Source of the DNA: Bacillota bacterium
Lineage (GTDB): Bacteria; Bacillota_A; Clostridia; Lachnospirales; Lachnospiraceae
Direction of reading: 5' to 3'
Length of the DNA: 64,000 bases
Assembly (NCBI GenBank): GCA_023443925.1
Contig: JAEZSL010000297.1
Coordinates: 1 to 64,000 of the forward strand
Shown here: positions 1 through 9,289 of the stretch, piece after piece
Position numbering within the stretch: position 1 is the first letter of the stretch
How the letters are laid out: each line of letters begins with the position of its first letter
The notes under the pieces: generated by a model
What the model saw: the letters and a program-made list of their open reading frames with translations, nothing else
Told to the model about the DNA's origin: nothing
Databases searched by the model: none
Position numbers and translations under genes: made by a program

Positions 1-132
1 ATAGGGTAAGTTTATGGATAACAGGCAGAAACAACAGTAACTATTAATACCATTAAGGTATTGATATAAAAATGAAAATATATCGGGAGATATATTGACA
101 AATTTCAAATTTTGAGATAGGAGGAATGCATT

Positions 133-1902
133 ATGAAACTATTTCTTAAAGTGCGGGAACAAGGAAAGGGATTTGTAAATACGGTGTTCCGCTTTCCGGT
201 CACAATGCTATTTCTTATATTGACAGCAATATGGTGTTTTATTGCTATCAACCAACAAAATTTTGAGCAATATAGTAAATTCATGCTTAGCTTTGTATTA
301 GGGGCATCTATTTACGTTGTATTACAAATGGTGTATGAAAGATTCTTTAGTAAACCAATTACCCGATATATCTTTATGGTGGTACCGTATGTTCTGGCAC
401 TGATTTATTATCTTATGATTAAAGGCCTGGAATTTAATATTAAGATTAGTGTTCCAACTACTGTTTTACTTTTTATTTTATTAATTGCGTTCTTATGGGT
501 GCCGGTAATAAAAAGCAGAATTAATTTCAATCAGAGTTTTATGGCGGCCTTTAAAGCGTTTTTTATGGCAGTGTTATTTAGCGGCTTATTGTTTGTTGGG
601 ATTCTATTAATTATTGGTGCTACAGATATGTTAATCCTTGATGTTTCGGGCAAATCCTATGCGCATGCAGCAAACATAATATTCGTTCTTTTCTTTCCGA
701 TATATTTCTTGAGTATGATACCTGCTTATCCTCGAAATGAATTTGACGAATCAGATATTAGTCAAGAGTTATTAATGAAGCAAGTAACACCTTCCAGGTT
801 TCTGGAAGCATTGATTTCTTATGTGGCGATTCCGATTGCAACGGTATTCACAGTTATATTATTGCTCTATATTCTTCTGAATATCAGGGAAGACTTTTGG
901 ACGGACAATTTAATGGAGCCTTTATTAGTGTCTTATTCAATTGTTGTCATTATCGTTTATTTACTGGCAAGTACGGTAATGAATGCGCTCACCAAGTATT
1001 TTAGGCTGATATTTCCTAAGGTTTTACTTCTGGTAGTCTTGTTTCAAACAATTTCCTCCCTCTTAAAGATTCAAGAGGATGGAATTAGTTATGGAAGGTA
1101 TTATGTTATTATGTTTGGGCTGTTTGCAATCCTTGCAAGCATTTGGTTTTGTATAAAACCAGTTCAAAGCAATGGTATTATTGCTCCGATTCTTATCATT
1201 CTATCCCTTATATCCATATTACCGTTTGTGAATGCTTTCTCTGTTAGTAGAGTGAATCAAATCAGTCGTTTAGTTAATGCTCTTGAGCGTAATTACATGT
1301 TAGAGGATGACAAGATTATTCCCAAGGCGGACATTCCCAAACAAGATATGGTGACTATTAGAAGTTCGGTTCAATATCTTTCAAGATTGGAATATACGAA
1401 GGAAATCAATTGGCTAAAGGATTATAATAGTAGTAATGATTTTGAAGAAACATTTGGTTTTTCAGAGTATTCAGTTGATGATCAGGGGAAGACCAACGAT
1501 TATATTACAGTCATGAGGAAACAAGCTTCACCAATTTCTGTTGCTGGTTATGATTTCATGACTCGATTATATGTCTATGATAAGAATGTTGATACAGTAT
1601 TAAGCAACTACGAAATAGATGGAAAAGCTTATACGTTAAACTTGGTGAATTCCTCTGCAGATCAGCAGGATATTCTGTTAAAAGATGGGGAGCAAGAAGT
1701 TTTACGCTTTCCTTTAAGGGATCTGTACAGTAAGTTTGAAGGTGATAACGGAAACAAAGAATTGGAGACTTTAGATGTAACCTTTACAACAGAAAATGAG
1801 AGAGCAGTTATAACTGTCATTGCTGAATCAATTAATATTAATATCTGGCAAGATGGGAGAAGTCGGCAGGCGGATATCAATATCCTGGTTAAGCTTAAGT
1901 AG
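133..1902 (+). CDS. DUF4153-family polytopic membrane protein
   Basis: The 589-residue product has about eleven hydrophobic segments in its first 370 residues, followed by a soluble C-terminal part of roughly 210 residues with alternating charged and hydrophobic residues. That architecture and the N-terminal sequence style fit the DUF4153 membrane family, whose role is not established. The start at 133 is backed by AGGAGG at 119-124, eight bases upstream. It stands alone; the next gene on this strand (2151) is separated by a gene fragment. Family assignment is by recollection of the family pattern, without a search. Confidence 0.7.
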   Translation: MKLFLKVREQGKGFVNTVFRFPVTMLFLILTAIWCFIAINQQNFEQYSKFMLSFVLGASIYVVLQMVYERFFSKPITRYIFMVVPYVLALIYYLMIKGLEFNIKISVPTTVLLFILLIAFLWVPVIKSRINFNQSFMAAFKAFFMAVLFSGLLFVGILLIIGATDMLILDVSGKSYAHAANIIFVLFFPIYFLSMIPAYPRNEFDESDISQELLMKQVTPSRFLEALISYVAIPIATVFTVILLLYILLNIREDFWTDNLMEPLLVSYSIVVIIVYLLASTVMNALTKYFRLIFPKVLLLVVLFQTISSLLKIQEDGISYGRYYVIMFGLFAILASIWFCIKPVQSNGIIAPILIILSLISILPFVNAFSVSRVNQISRLVNALERNYMLEDDKIIPKADIPKQDMVTIRSSVQYLSRLEYTKEINWLKDYNSSNDFEETFGFSEYSVDDQGKTNDYITVMRKQASPISVAGYDFMTRLYVYDKNVDTVLSNYEIDGKAYTLNLVNSSADQQDILLKDGEQEVLRFPLRDLYSKFEGDNGNKELETLDVTFTTENERAVITVIAESININIWQDGRSRQADINILVKLK

Positions 1903-2047
1903 TAATCTATCAGAGAAGTTTTGGAGGCTGGACAAGAAAATAAAGAGTGTCTACAGCAAGGTCAAAAAGCGACTTCCACAAATCTGCATTACTGCCTCAA
2001 CACATGTGGAGTGCTATGTTAGGATTGAACGGGTAAAATGCATATGA
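1903..2047 (+). pseudogene. Fragment of the small protein gene found intact at 6734
   Basis: Bases 1911-1945 are identical over 35 bp to 6873-6907, which lies inside the small intact gene at 6734-7066. In the open frame that crosses this stretch the peptide EKFWRLDKKIK is preserved, matching the intact copy, but sequence on both sides differs and there is no start. It is best read as the leftover of a second copy, abutting the stop of the DUF4153 gene. Confidence 0.55.
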
Positions 2048-2150
2048 ATAGAGGGATGCAGATGATTCGTAAGCAGATAATTTAGTGAGACCCTTGAGCA
2101 GATAATAAAGATATTTAAAATATTGAGTTTATAAAAGAGGGAGGGTCACG

Positions 2151-3113
2151 TTGGCTAAAAACGATAATATGCTGGCAATTCTGTGGATGCTGAATTCAGG
2201 TGTAAAAATGACTGCAAAACAGATATCTGAAAAGCTAGAAATAAATATAAGGACAGTATATCGGCATATAGATGCACTATGTGCCAGTGGAGTTCCTATA
2301 ATATCCGACCCAGGTCATAATGGCGGGTATAGCCTGCTGAATAATTTTATCAGAGCACCTCTTCTATTTGATATGGAAGAAAAAAAGGCACTCCTTCATG
2401 CTGCTGTTTTTGCAAAAGAAGCCGGATACCCTTTGAGTGAGGCATTAAGCAATGCGACATCAAAGTTGAAAATGTATTCCAATCAGGAGCAGGAAAGTAT
2501 ACTTAACCATCATTTAGACGGTTTTGAAGTTATAAACCGCATGGTAAGCCCTTCCATTCAGCCGATATTGTCGGAATTGGAGCAGGCTGTAGAAAAGGAA
2601 TTCTCTGTAGAAATAGATTATCGCACAGGCCTTGAAGATCAACCAAAGAAGAGGCGGATAGACCCTTATGGAATGGTTTACTGGAACAACAAATGGTATA
2701 CGGTTGCATTTTGCCACCTAAGGAATGAAATACGAAGCTTTCGGGTAGATCGCATTTTACGAATCAATTGTACTCAAATAATATTTAAGCGTCCCGAAGC
2801 TTTTTCGCCCCGTGATTTTTTTATGAAAAACCTGTTACCTGATTTAGCGGGTAAGGAGGGGTTAATATCTTTAATTGCAGAAGGCAGGTCAGAGACGCTT
2901 AATGAGCTATGCATGCATTGGTTTTTAGGGCATCATCTGAAAGAGAGAACCTCGAATCAAGCCATCTTTTTATTTGAGGAAAAATCAATTCATATTTATG
3001 TTCCTTATTTTCTCCTGTCCTATGGTAAATCCATTCAAATAATTGAACCACAGAGTGTGAAAGAAAGACTGGTAGCTATCGCATCGGAATTAATGGAATA
3101 TTATCAACTTTAA
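2151..3113 (+). CDS. HTH/WYL-domain transcriptional regulator (YafY type)
   Basis: This 320-residue protein starts with a winged helix-turn-helix (about residues 6-60, including QISEKLEINIRTVYRHIDAL) and continues with a WYL domain (about 140-215: ...RRIDPYGMVYWNNKWYTVAFCH). WYL regulators bind small ligands and control neighbouring genes. The start codon is TTG, supported by GAGGG six bases upstream. A strong terminator follows the stop. The DJ-1/PfpI gene 107 bp downstream is a common partner of this type of regulator, so local control is likely but inferred. Confidence 0.85.
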   Translation: MAKNDNMLAILWMLNSGVKMTAKQISEKLEINIRTVYRHIDALCASGVPIISDPGHNGGYSLLNNFIRAPLLFDMEEKKALLHAAVFAKEAGYPLSEALSNATSKLKMYSNQEQESILNHHLDGFEVINRMVSPSIQPILSELEQAVEKEFSVEIDYRTGLEDQPKKRRIDPYGMVYWNNKWYTVAFCHLRNEIRSFRVDRILRINCTQIIFKRPEAFSPRDFFMKNLLPDLAGKEGLISLIAEGRSETLNELCMHWFLGHHLKERTSNQAIFLFEEKSIHIYVPYFLLSYGKSIQIIEPQSVKERLVAIASELMEYYQL

Positions 3114-3150
3114 CAGCTTCACTGACAGCAGATGTCAGTGAAGCTGTTTT
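3112..3150 (+). terminator. Rho-independent terminator after the WYL regulator
   Basis: A 16-bp perfect inverted repeat (AACAGCTTCACTGACA at 3112-3127 and its complement at 3133-3148) with a five-base loop is followed by TTTT. The stem overlaps the TAA stop of the WYL gene. Confidence 0.9.
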
Positions 3151-3220
3151 ATAATTAGGATAGTCACTGATTACCGAGAACGGTATTCCTTGATGAATAA
3201 AAATAAGGAGAAATTACAAA

Positions 3221-3847
3221 ATGAATAATAAGGTATATCTTTATGTGTTTGACACAATGTCAGACTGGGAAATAGGTTACTTAACTGCTGAGCTGAACTC
3301 GGGAAGATATTATAAAAAGGGACTTGACCCATCAAAAATAGTGACGGTTGGAATTGAAAAGACGCCTGTAATAACAATGGGCGGTTTGAAAATACTGCCT
3401 GACATCAAACTGGATGAGTGCAATATTGAAAGCACAGATGCATTGATTTTACCTGGTGGAGATACATGGACAGAAACAATGCACCAACCCATCTTAAAAA
3501 TCGCCCGGAGGTGTATAAAGGAAGGTATATTAGTTGCAGCGATTTGTGGTGCTACAATGGGACTTGCCCAGACAGGATTATTGGATTCACATTGGCATAC
3601 AAGCAATGATCTGGAATACCTTAAAATGATATGTCCCACTTACACGGGCGAAAAATATTACAAAATGGAGCCGGTAGTAACTGATGGAAAATTGATCACC
3701 GCATCTGGAATAGCTCCGTTGGAATTTTCTGTACACGTCTTGAAATCTCTGGGTGTGTTTTCCTCAAAAACATTAGATGTTTGGTATAGTCTTAATAAGA
3801 CTCATGAATCCAAATATTTCTATGAGTTGATGAATTCAATCCAATAA
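3221..3847 (+). CDS. DJ-1/PfpI family protein (YdeA-like, type 1 glutamine amidotransferase fold)
   Basis: The 208-residue product has the class I amidotransferase-like fold: LILPGGDTW near residues 75-83 and a nucleophile elbow AAICGATMG with Cys109. A His-rich DSHWHTSND follows at 122-130, a usual place for residues near the active site. Members include proteases, glyoxalase III-like enzymes and stress proteins; the substrate cannot be told from sequence. The start ATG has AAGGAG about ten bases upstream. The WYL regulator immediately upstream is the likely controller. Confidence 0.85.
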   Translation: MNNKVYLYVFDTMSDWEIGYLTAELNSGRYYKKGLDPSKIVTVGIEKTPVITMGGLKILPDIKLDECNIESTDALILPGGDTWTETMHQPILKIARRCIKEGILVAAICGATMGLAQTGLLDSHWHTSNDLEYLKMICPTYTGEKYYKMEPVVTDGKLITASGIAPLEFSVHVLKSLGVFSSKTLDVWYSLNKTHESKYFYELMNSIQ

Positions 3848-3875
3848 AGAGATAAGCATGAAATTGATATGTTAT

Positions 3876-4008
3876 GATCATTTAAAAGATTTTTCAGAAC
3901 TGAATCACCTAGAGCGTGTCCGAAGTGGTCATTAATATGCCTGAATTTATCAACCTCCAGCATGGCAACGGCGTATTCAGCCCCTTCTTTTTAAATGGCC
4001 TCTAAACG
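3876..4008 (-). pseudogene. GGDEF (diguanylate cyclase) domain remnant
   Basis: Translating the minus strand gives RLEAI, a stop, KEGAEYAVAMLEVDKFRH, then INDHFGHALGDSVLKNLL. This matches the part of a GGDEF domain around the Mg-binding Asp and the substrate-binding Asn/Asp (VDKFRHINDHFGHA.GD.VL). The GGDEF signature itself and the rest of the protein are missing, and an in-frame TAA interrupts the piece, so it is a dead fragment. Confidence 0.75.
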
Positions 4009-4031
4009 GGAATTTCATATAGGTAAATTTG

Positions 4032-4066
4032 AAGGCATTAAGACAATTAATCTTAATGCCTTTGCT
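4032..4066 (+). terminator. Terminator-like hairpin
   Basis: A perfect 12-bp stem (AAGGCATTAAGA at 4032-4043 with its complement at 4051-4062) and a seven-base loop are followed by a T-rich run. It may terminate transcription from the PfpI gene, or it may be left from the lost GGDEF gene. Confidence 0.65.
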
Positions 4067-4198
4067 TTTACATAGAGGTAAAAAACAAAGAATCTTTCCG
4101 ACGCTGCGTAAAAAATTTAGGATGATTTTTCAAACGAATAGCTTAGCCTTTTTTATATTATCTGAAGCAGTAATTTATTATAAAAGGAAGGTGATTCG

Positions 4199-4288
4199 AT
4201 GACTGAAGATATTGTATTTTGGTATTTAAAAAGAAAAGATAAACAGTTCACTAGTACTTTGAATACATGGGAAATTCTTTTCATTTAA
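4199..4288 (+). CDS. Possible 29-residue peptide
   Basis: A short frame (starting MTEDIVFWYLKRK) begins at an ATG preceded by AAGGAAGG seven to ten bases upstream. Nothing recognisable is encoded and the length is within chance. The rest of 3848-4507 holds the GGDEF remnant, the hairpin at 4032 and otherwise unremarkable AT-rich DNA that probably carries the promoter of the gene at 4508. Confidence 0.2.
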   Translation: MTEDIVFWYLKRKDKQFTSTLNTWEILFI

Positions 4289-4507
4289 GGAGTTGTCAAC
4301 TGGGATTTTAAAAATTTCCAGAGGCATGTCCCTTTTTATATAATTAAATACATATTATAAATAGATGGAAATGTAAAAGTGCTATTTTTTATTGGAGGTG
4401 GTTCCGTTGATTTATTGTTTTAGACATATTCTTGGTTAATACCTTCATAGTGCCTAGTTTGATTTGGACGTTGTACACAAAATTGTATTTTATAAAGGAG
4501 GATAATC

Positions 4508-5404
4508 ATGAAAAAGATCTTTATGGTAATGTTATCTGTTATTATGTTAATTACAATATCAAGTACTTCAGCGTTTGGAGCTAATAGAGAAACAGAAAAA
4601 ACAAACCCTCTTGATACTGGAAAAGAAATTCTATACTATCAATACTGGACCTCTGATGAAAAGATAGAAAGTGATCTTCAAAATTTGCAGAAAGAACTAG
4701 AACTTTCTGATGAACAGATGAGTGCATTGAAGGAATTGGGGTTAACAGAGTATCAAAATAATACTGAGCTTGCCTCAACTTATTCAAGTAATGCCCGCTC
4801 GAGTATTCTAGCATTTAATACCACAATCGAGAGTAGAACAATTGAAAGAAATGAGACAATTAAGACAATATTAGATGAAAATTACTCTGATTTTCGTAAC
4901 TGGATTGCATCGTGGTGGGAAAATGAACGTGAATATCGCATGAATACTATAAAACCTATGGCAGATGATAATTCAATTGAAGTATGGGCAACACAATATG
5001 TACCGACCACTTCTGGAGCAGCAGAGGTAGCTCTTCCTGATAAATATCTCAAATTTGCTAATCTGGGGTGGGATAATACTTATCCTAACCCAGACTATAT
5101 CGTTGATGTACGTAGCATAAGCCATTCCTCCAATCTAGCTGGTATAAGAGTCGACGAAGTTGGACCATGGAATGAAAATGATAATTATTGGGATTATGAT
5201 CGTCGGATATTTACAGATTTAGATTTAGGTGTGCCAGAGGCAATGGTTGCTTATTATAATGATTATAATAATGGAAAAGATGAATTTGGAAGAACTGTAC
5301 TTAATCCGGCGGGAATTGATTTGTCCACTAAGGCCGCGAAAAGTTTAGGATTTAGTAGTTATGAGAGTGGTTGGGTTATAGTAAATTATACGGATCTACC
5401 TTAA
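4508..5404 (+). CDS. Secreted protein of unknown function with a possible RlpA-like double-psi beta-barrel C-terminus
   Basis: The 298-residue product begins with a classic signal peptide (MKKIF...ISSTSAFGA, probable cleavage after residue 24 or 25). A charged helical middle (about 50-150) precedes a C-terminal region with DVRSISHSSNLAGIRVDEVGPWNENDNYWD, GRTVLNPAGIDLSTKAAKSLG and VIVNYTDLP. The sequence of V.V.D.GPW, then G.....IDLS..AAK.LG, then V.V resembles the DPBB fold of RlpA and expansin-like wall proteins, though the spacing is longer. GGAGG at 4497-4501 supports the start. It is a monocistronic exported protein; function is not known. Confidence 0.6.
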   Translation: MKKIFMVMLSVIMLITISSTSAFGANRETEKTNPLDTGKEILYYQYWTSDEKIESDLQNLQKELELSDEQMSALKELGLTEYQNNTELASTYSSNARSSILAFNTTIESRTIERNETIKTILDENYSDFRNWIASWWENEREYRMNTIKPMADDNSIEVWATQYVPTTSGAAEVALPDKYLKFANLGWDNTYPNPDYIVDVRSISHSSNLAGIRVDEVGPWNENDNYWDYDRRIFTDLDLGVPEAMVAYYNDYNNGKDEFGRTVLNPAGIDLSTKAAKSLGFSSYESGWVIVNYTDLP

Positions 5405-5443
5405 TTTACATATAATTGGTCAAATAAAAGTACTAAAGAGTCT

Positions 5444-5468
5444 GCCTACGTAAAGGTAGGCCCTTTTG
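5444..5468 (+). terminator. Terminator after the secreted protein gene
   Basis: A six-bp stem (GCCTAC at 5444-5449, GTAGGC at 5456-5461) with a six-base loop is followed by CCTTTT. It lies 40 bp past the stop. The remainder of 5469-5960 is AT-rich with no recognisable gene; a GGGGGGAGGTG Shine-Dalgarno-like stretch at 5568-5578 leads only into a 20-codon frame. Confidence 0.6.
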
Positions 5469-5969
5469 CTATATATTAGCTGTTGGCAGATAAACAGTAT
5501 ATTAAGTTACTTCCATTTACCATTCTCTGGCGAATAAATAGCAAATATGTATTCAGTGACTTTTTAAGGGGGGAGGTGAACAAAGACAAATACTTATTTT
5601 TATACTTTGATGTGGTTGGAAAATTGCGGATGTATTAACTCGTTCTCAAAATTTGTAAATCGGTAGTATAGAGGATTTATCAGTACATGCTAAATAATTA
5701 AATGATTACCCAGAACTAATAAGATAGAATACAGGCCCATTAATTTTAGCTAACTTTTTCGTTGTGGACCAGCTCTAGACTAAAATAACTATTTGTAGAG
5801 ATTATAAAAATTTGAAATAAATAGAAAATTGTGGTATAATTAATTAAATTATTAGTCTACTTCAGAGTAAAAGATTTGTTTAGATGCATCTGCGCGTCTT
5901 AAGCAGAAATGTCATAGTAAATCACCTCGTCTAATAGCGAGAATTAAATGTGTAAGGATTGTGTCGATT

Positions 5970-6350
5970 ATGAATATTAAAAAAATTTCCACCATTTATG
6001 TTGTGTGTGCCGTTTTCATAGTTATAGGGATTATAATAGTCTTTGCTATACGTAATAATCACAATGTAAGTTTGCCAGAAAAATTCAACAGTCAATACAT
6101 TAGTGAATTAGAGCAAGGGCATCATACTGAGGATTTAAATCCTCAGGGTGTATTAATGGCTTTTATCTCTGAAAAAAACTACAATATTAATAATTTTATA
6201 TTACAACTGGATGAAGATATGAAAAAGATTTATGTGTATCCTGATGAGAATATCAAAATTCAACTAACTGCTTACGATATTGAAACATCAAATGGGGATA
6301 TCGTCAGAGTTTGGTATGCGAGTGAACAAGACAAAAAAGACAAGGAATGA
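5970..6350 (+). CDS. Small single-pass membrane protein, unrecognised
   Basis: This product of about 126 residues has one N-terminal hydrophobic segment (roughly residues 8-27, TIYVVCAVFIVIGIIIVFAI) and then a soluble domain that would face outward. No family is recognised. I prefer ATG 5970 because AAGGA at 5954-5958 is 11 bases away; the in-frame GTG at 5961 would leave a two-base gap. The stop at 6350 is followed after three bases by a short frame at 6354, so the two could be coupled. Confidence 0.55.
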   Translation: MNIKKISTIYVVCAVFIVIGIIIVFAIRNNHNVSLPEKFNSQYISELEQGHHTEDLNPQGVLMAFISEKNYNINNFILQLDEDMKKIYVYPDENIKIQLTAYDIETSNGDIVRVWYASEQDKKDKE

Positions 6351-6353
6351 AGA

Positions 6354-6515
6354 ATGCTCTGGATTCTTAGTGAAAACTACTTAGTTATCAAGTGCATTGA
6401 AACCTATGTCCAGCTGATGCTGAATCACTGTGCCTATACCACACTAAACGCAAGCGCCTTTCAAAGCATCTTTGAATATTTGGAGAAGAATTTTCGATAT
6501 ACAAGCTGCTTCTGA
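6354..6515 (+). CDS. Possible 53-residue ORF or gene fragment
   Basis: An open frame starts at ATG 6354, three bases after the preceding stop, with AAGGA at 6342-6346 seven bases upstream. It reads MLWILSENYLVIKCIE... and ends ...FEYLEKNFRYTSCF. No homology is recognised. It could be a translationally coupled small protein or the remains of a larger gene; 6516-6733 shows no further coding signal. Confidence 0.3.
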   Translation: MLWILSENYLVIKCIETYVQLMLNHCAYTTLNASAFQSIFEYLEKNFRYTSCF

Positions 6516-6733
6516 GCAATGAGGGCTTCGGACTTTGTATCCCAAGGCATTGGAGGTAATAACTCTGTTGCAGAAAGCCTGAGGTTATATTTCGCATGGT
6601 ACTAACTCTACTGCAATCGAAGAAAATACCCTTATACTCATGGAATGAAAGTGGTATTGGAAGTTGACATTTCCATTGGTGGAGAAAATTCGGATGATTC
6701 AAAGCAAATAATTGGACAAAGCAGAATGGGAGG

Positions 6734-7066
6734 TTGGAGGCTTTGCAAGAGGAGAGATTTACAAAGAAGGACTGGACACTTTTTAGAAATAAAATTGCTG
6801 ATTGGCAGGAAGCCTATATGAACAGGCTCAATAAGGAATATATAAAATTACTAAGTGAAGACGCTAATCCAGCAGAGAAGTTTTGGAGGCTGGACAAGAA
6901 AATAAAGGAAGATAGGAAGAAAACTGGTGTTCAATTAGAAATGAGCCGGTCGAAACTTATTTATAACATTATTTCACTAATAAATGACGGTGCAATTAGC
7001 TTTGAAGATCTCGATGAGTTCAGTGATGAGCTGAAGGAAACGGTAAGTGCCTTTGTTGAGAGATAG
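6734..7066 (+). CDS. Small conserved clostridial protein, function unknown
   Basis: The 110-residue, highly charged, probably all-helical protein (..DWTLFRNKIADWQEAYM...FWRLDKKI...IISLINDGAISFEDLDEFSDEL) belongs to a conserved small protein family common in Clostridia. It is often labelled multidrug transporter in databases, which its soluble composition contradicts. TTG is used as start; GGGAGG at 6728-6733 abuts it directly, an unusually short spacing, so translation may begin elsewhere. A 35-bp piece of the same gene family lies at 1911-1945. Confidence 0.65.
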   Translation: MEALQEERFTKKDWTLFRNKIADWQEAYMNRLNKEYIKLLSEDANPAEKFWRLDKKIKEDRKKTGVQLEMSRSKLIYNIISLINDGAISFEDLDEFSDELKETVSAFVER

Positions 7067-7927
7067 TTTAGAGTATATGGGTTCAGCATGGTATCGTTTT
7101 TTTCTATATGTATTCGTTAACCGCTTGTCTACGCCAAGTTTAAAATGCTACCCGCATAGCTTTTGCCTGTTGAACCCGGGTGAGGAGGTCGGCATATGCC
7201 AGCTGAAATTGAGCCATACGCCGAAGGTTGCCTTTCGTAATCAGATTGTGTCGGTATTAATTACCTCGAAGTAAATGTTTATTCAATTTCACTCAATTTG
7301 TATTCAATATAGATTGGGTGATTTTTTGGTATTCTTTTGTTTGTGTAAAGATGATGCTTAGGAAATGATATCAATTGGAATTACTTTTTAAAAGAGGGGA
7401 CACGAAAACACGGTGGCACCGCTTCTGACACTTAAAAAGATGTAACGTATTGGTTTAAAAAATGAGCTTTAATAAAATGAGGCCATTTAAAAGAGCATTT
7501 GACTGCAGTACCCTTGGTTATAATTATGATTTATGCCCTTCTTTGTCGAGAAACAACAGCTCGTAGTATAATATTAAATAAGTTGTGTAACCGATATCTA
7601 AAAAAATAAGTGTTTATATGATAAATTATTATTGTAATTACTAAGAGACTGTATTTCTTTTTTTGAGAAGTAGAGTCTCGTTATTTATTCATAAATAAAA
7701 GAAATTTAATGCTTTTGCAAAAAGTACAATACTTTTTAGCAAAAGCATTTTTGATGTCTTGGGTATCGCAACAGGATACAAAATAACTCAAAGTATCATA
7801 CTAACCCATTGTATTATATTGTTGCAAGCTGGTATGATAGCAGCAGGGATAGATAATTGAAGGGTACTTAAGCAGCCTGCAGTTGTTATTTCCAAATGAA
7901 GGCATGAAGAATTAGGAGCGTACTTAG
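7067..7927. other. 861-bp region without a clear gene
   Basis: On the minus strand 7140-7255 reads HNLITKGNLRRMAQFQLAYADLLTRVQQAKAMRVAF before a stop; it looks protein-like but is unrecognised and has no start. At 7405-7420 GGTGGCACCGC resembles the conserved T-box core, but no specifier stem or terminator partner was found. A long hairpin lies at 7709-7747. The remainder is AT-rich and should hold the promoter of the XRE gene at 7928. Confidence 0.4.
7709..7752. terminator. Long near-perfect hairpin, probable bidirectional terminator
   Basis: ATGCTTTTGCAAAAAGTA at 7709-7726 pairs with TACTTTTTAGCAAAAGCAT at 7730-7748 with a single bulged base and a three-base loop, followed by a T run. No gene ends immediately upstream, so it may be left over from lost sequence. 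Confidence 0.5.
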
Positions 7928-9130
7928 ATGGATAAAATCAACATTTCAGAAAACATTGTTAGGTTAAGACGGGAAAAAAGGATAACGCAGGAGCAGCTTG
8001 CAGATTTTTTGGGCATTACGAAGGCTTCTGTATCGAAGTGGGAAATGAGTTATACCATGCCGGATATTCAGCTTTTGCCACGGTTGGCAGCTTATTTTGA
8101 TGTGACGATTGATGAACTGATGGGTTATGAACCTCAGCTTGAAGATAAGCAAATTCGTGCAATCTATGAAGACCTGGCCAGGGAATTTGTAGAAAAAGGC
8201 TTTAAAAGTACATTTGATAAAAGTGAGGAACTGGTAAAAGAGTATTATACCTGCTATCCCTTTTTATTGTATGTGGTTGTATTATGGCAATCTCATATTT
8301 CACTTGCTCCGGATGAAGAAAGCCGTCTTGCAGCAGGTGAAAAGATTATGTCATTATGTAATCATATTTTACAAAACTGTCAGGATATGATTCTCTGTGA
8401 TGATGTGATCACAGTAAAAGAAATTACTGCTTTGATTACAGGAAAAGCAGAAGAGGTAATATCTGACCTGGAAAACGGTATAAAAAAATCTTCTTTTCAG
8501 AATAAGGGCTACTTATTGTCTTTGGCTTATATGGAGGTCGGTAATAAAGAAGAAGCAGATACTACCTTACAGGTAGAGATGTATAAAAATATTATCATGC
8601 TGGTAAGTCATGGGATGAACTTCCTGCTTTTGCATCCGAAGGATTCAGAGCTGACTTTTGAAACTATTCATCGTTTGGATATGGTGCTTGGAGGCTTTGA
8701 AATAGAAAAAGTAAATCCGAAATTTGCATCCGGATATTATCATTATGTTACTATCAGCTTATGTATGCTTTTGAAAGAATGTAAAATTAATCAGGAAAAA
8801 TGTAAAAGTTTGAAGACGGAAGAAATAGAGAAGGAAGCCTATAAATATCTCAAAAAATTTATTCACAGTGAGCAGATTTCTATGAAGCAGGGTCTGGGAC
8901 TGCGAGGGGATCGGTTTTTCACAAAATTGGAAGAGTGGGATTCAAAATCAGATATTGGAATTACAAACATCAAGAACAATCTGTTGTTGGAAAAGGATAT
9001 AGTACAGATTCTGCACGATCCTATTATAACAGAAGTACTGGATGCGGAGCGTCTGAAAATTTATGAAGGAATGATTACGGAATATGGGAAGCCTGCAAAC
9101 AGGCCGCGCCAAAGTGCTGACCTAATGTGA
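7928..9130 (+). CDS. XRE-family regulator with long helical C-terminal domain
   Basis: Residues 6-65 form a Cro/C1 helix-turn-helix (NIVRLRREKRITQEQLADFLGITKASVSKWEMSYTMPDI...). The remaining 335 residues are helical and repeat-like, consistent with a TPR-type sensor region as in other long XRE regulators of Firmicutes. AGGAG lies ten bases before the ATG. The target is unknown; the CPBP protease gene 159 bp downstream on the same strand is the nearest candidate. The signal sensed cannot be inferred. Confidence 0.85.
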   Translation: MDKINISENIVRLRREKRITQEQLADFLGITKASVSKWEMSYTMPDIQLLPRLAAYFDVTIDELMGYEPQLEDKQIRAIYEDLAREFVEKGFKSTFDKSEELVKEYYTCYPFLLYVVVLWQSHISLAPDEESRLAAGEKIMSLCNHILQNCQDMILCDDVITVKEITALITGKAEEVISDLENGIKKSSFQNKGYLLSLAYMEVGNKEEADTTLQVEMYKNIIMLVSHGMNFLLLHPKDSELTFETIHRLDMVLGGFEIEKVNPKFASGYYHYVTISLCMLLKECKINQEKCKSLKTEEIEKEAYKYLKKFIHSEQISMKQGLGLRGDRFFTKLEEWDSKSDIGITNIKNNLLLEKDIVQILHDPIITEVLDAERLKIYEGMITEYGKPANRPRQSADLM

Positions 9131-9289
9131 GCAGGTTGTATGTAATGATAAGGCAGACAGTCCGCTCGCGCCTGTATTATGTAGTATGCCGCACGTCCTA
9201 TGGGACTGCTTACAAATAAATAACGCTCGAAGGCACTTTTTTCATTAGGTTTTGTGCCATAAGCGAAACGAAAGGAATGGATATAAAAA

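Noticed and set aside
5576..5638. 20-codon ORF with a very strong Shine-Dalgarno-like GGGGGGAGG
   Set aside because: Too short and without recognisable sequence or following gene; left as part of the intergenic description.
7403..7430. T-box-like core GGTGGCACCGC
   Set aside because: No stem I/specifier loop, no terminator alternative and no aminoacyl-tRNA synthetase or amino acid gene follows; probably coincidence or a relic.
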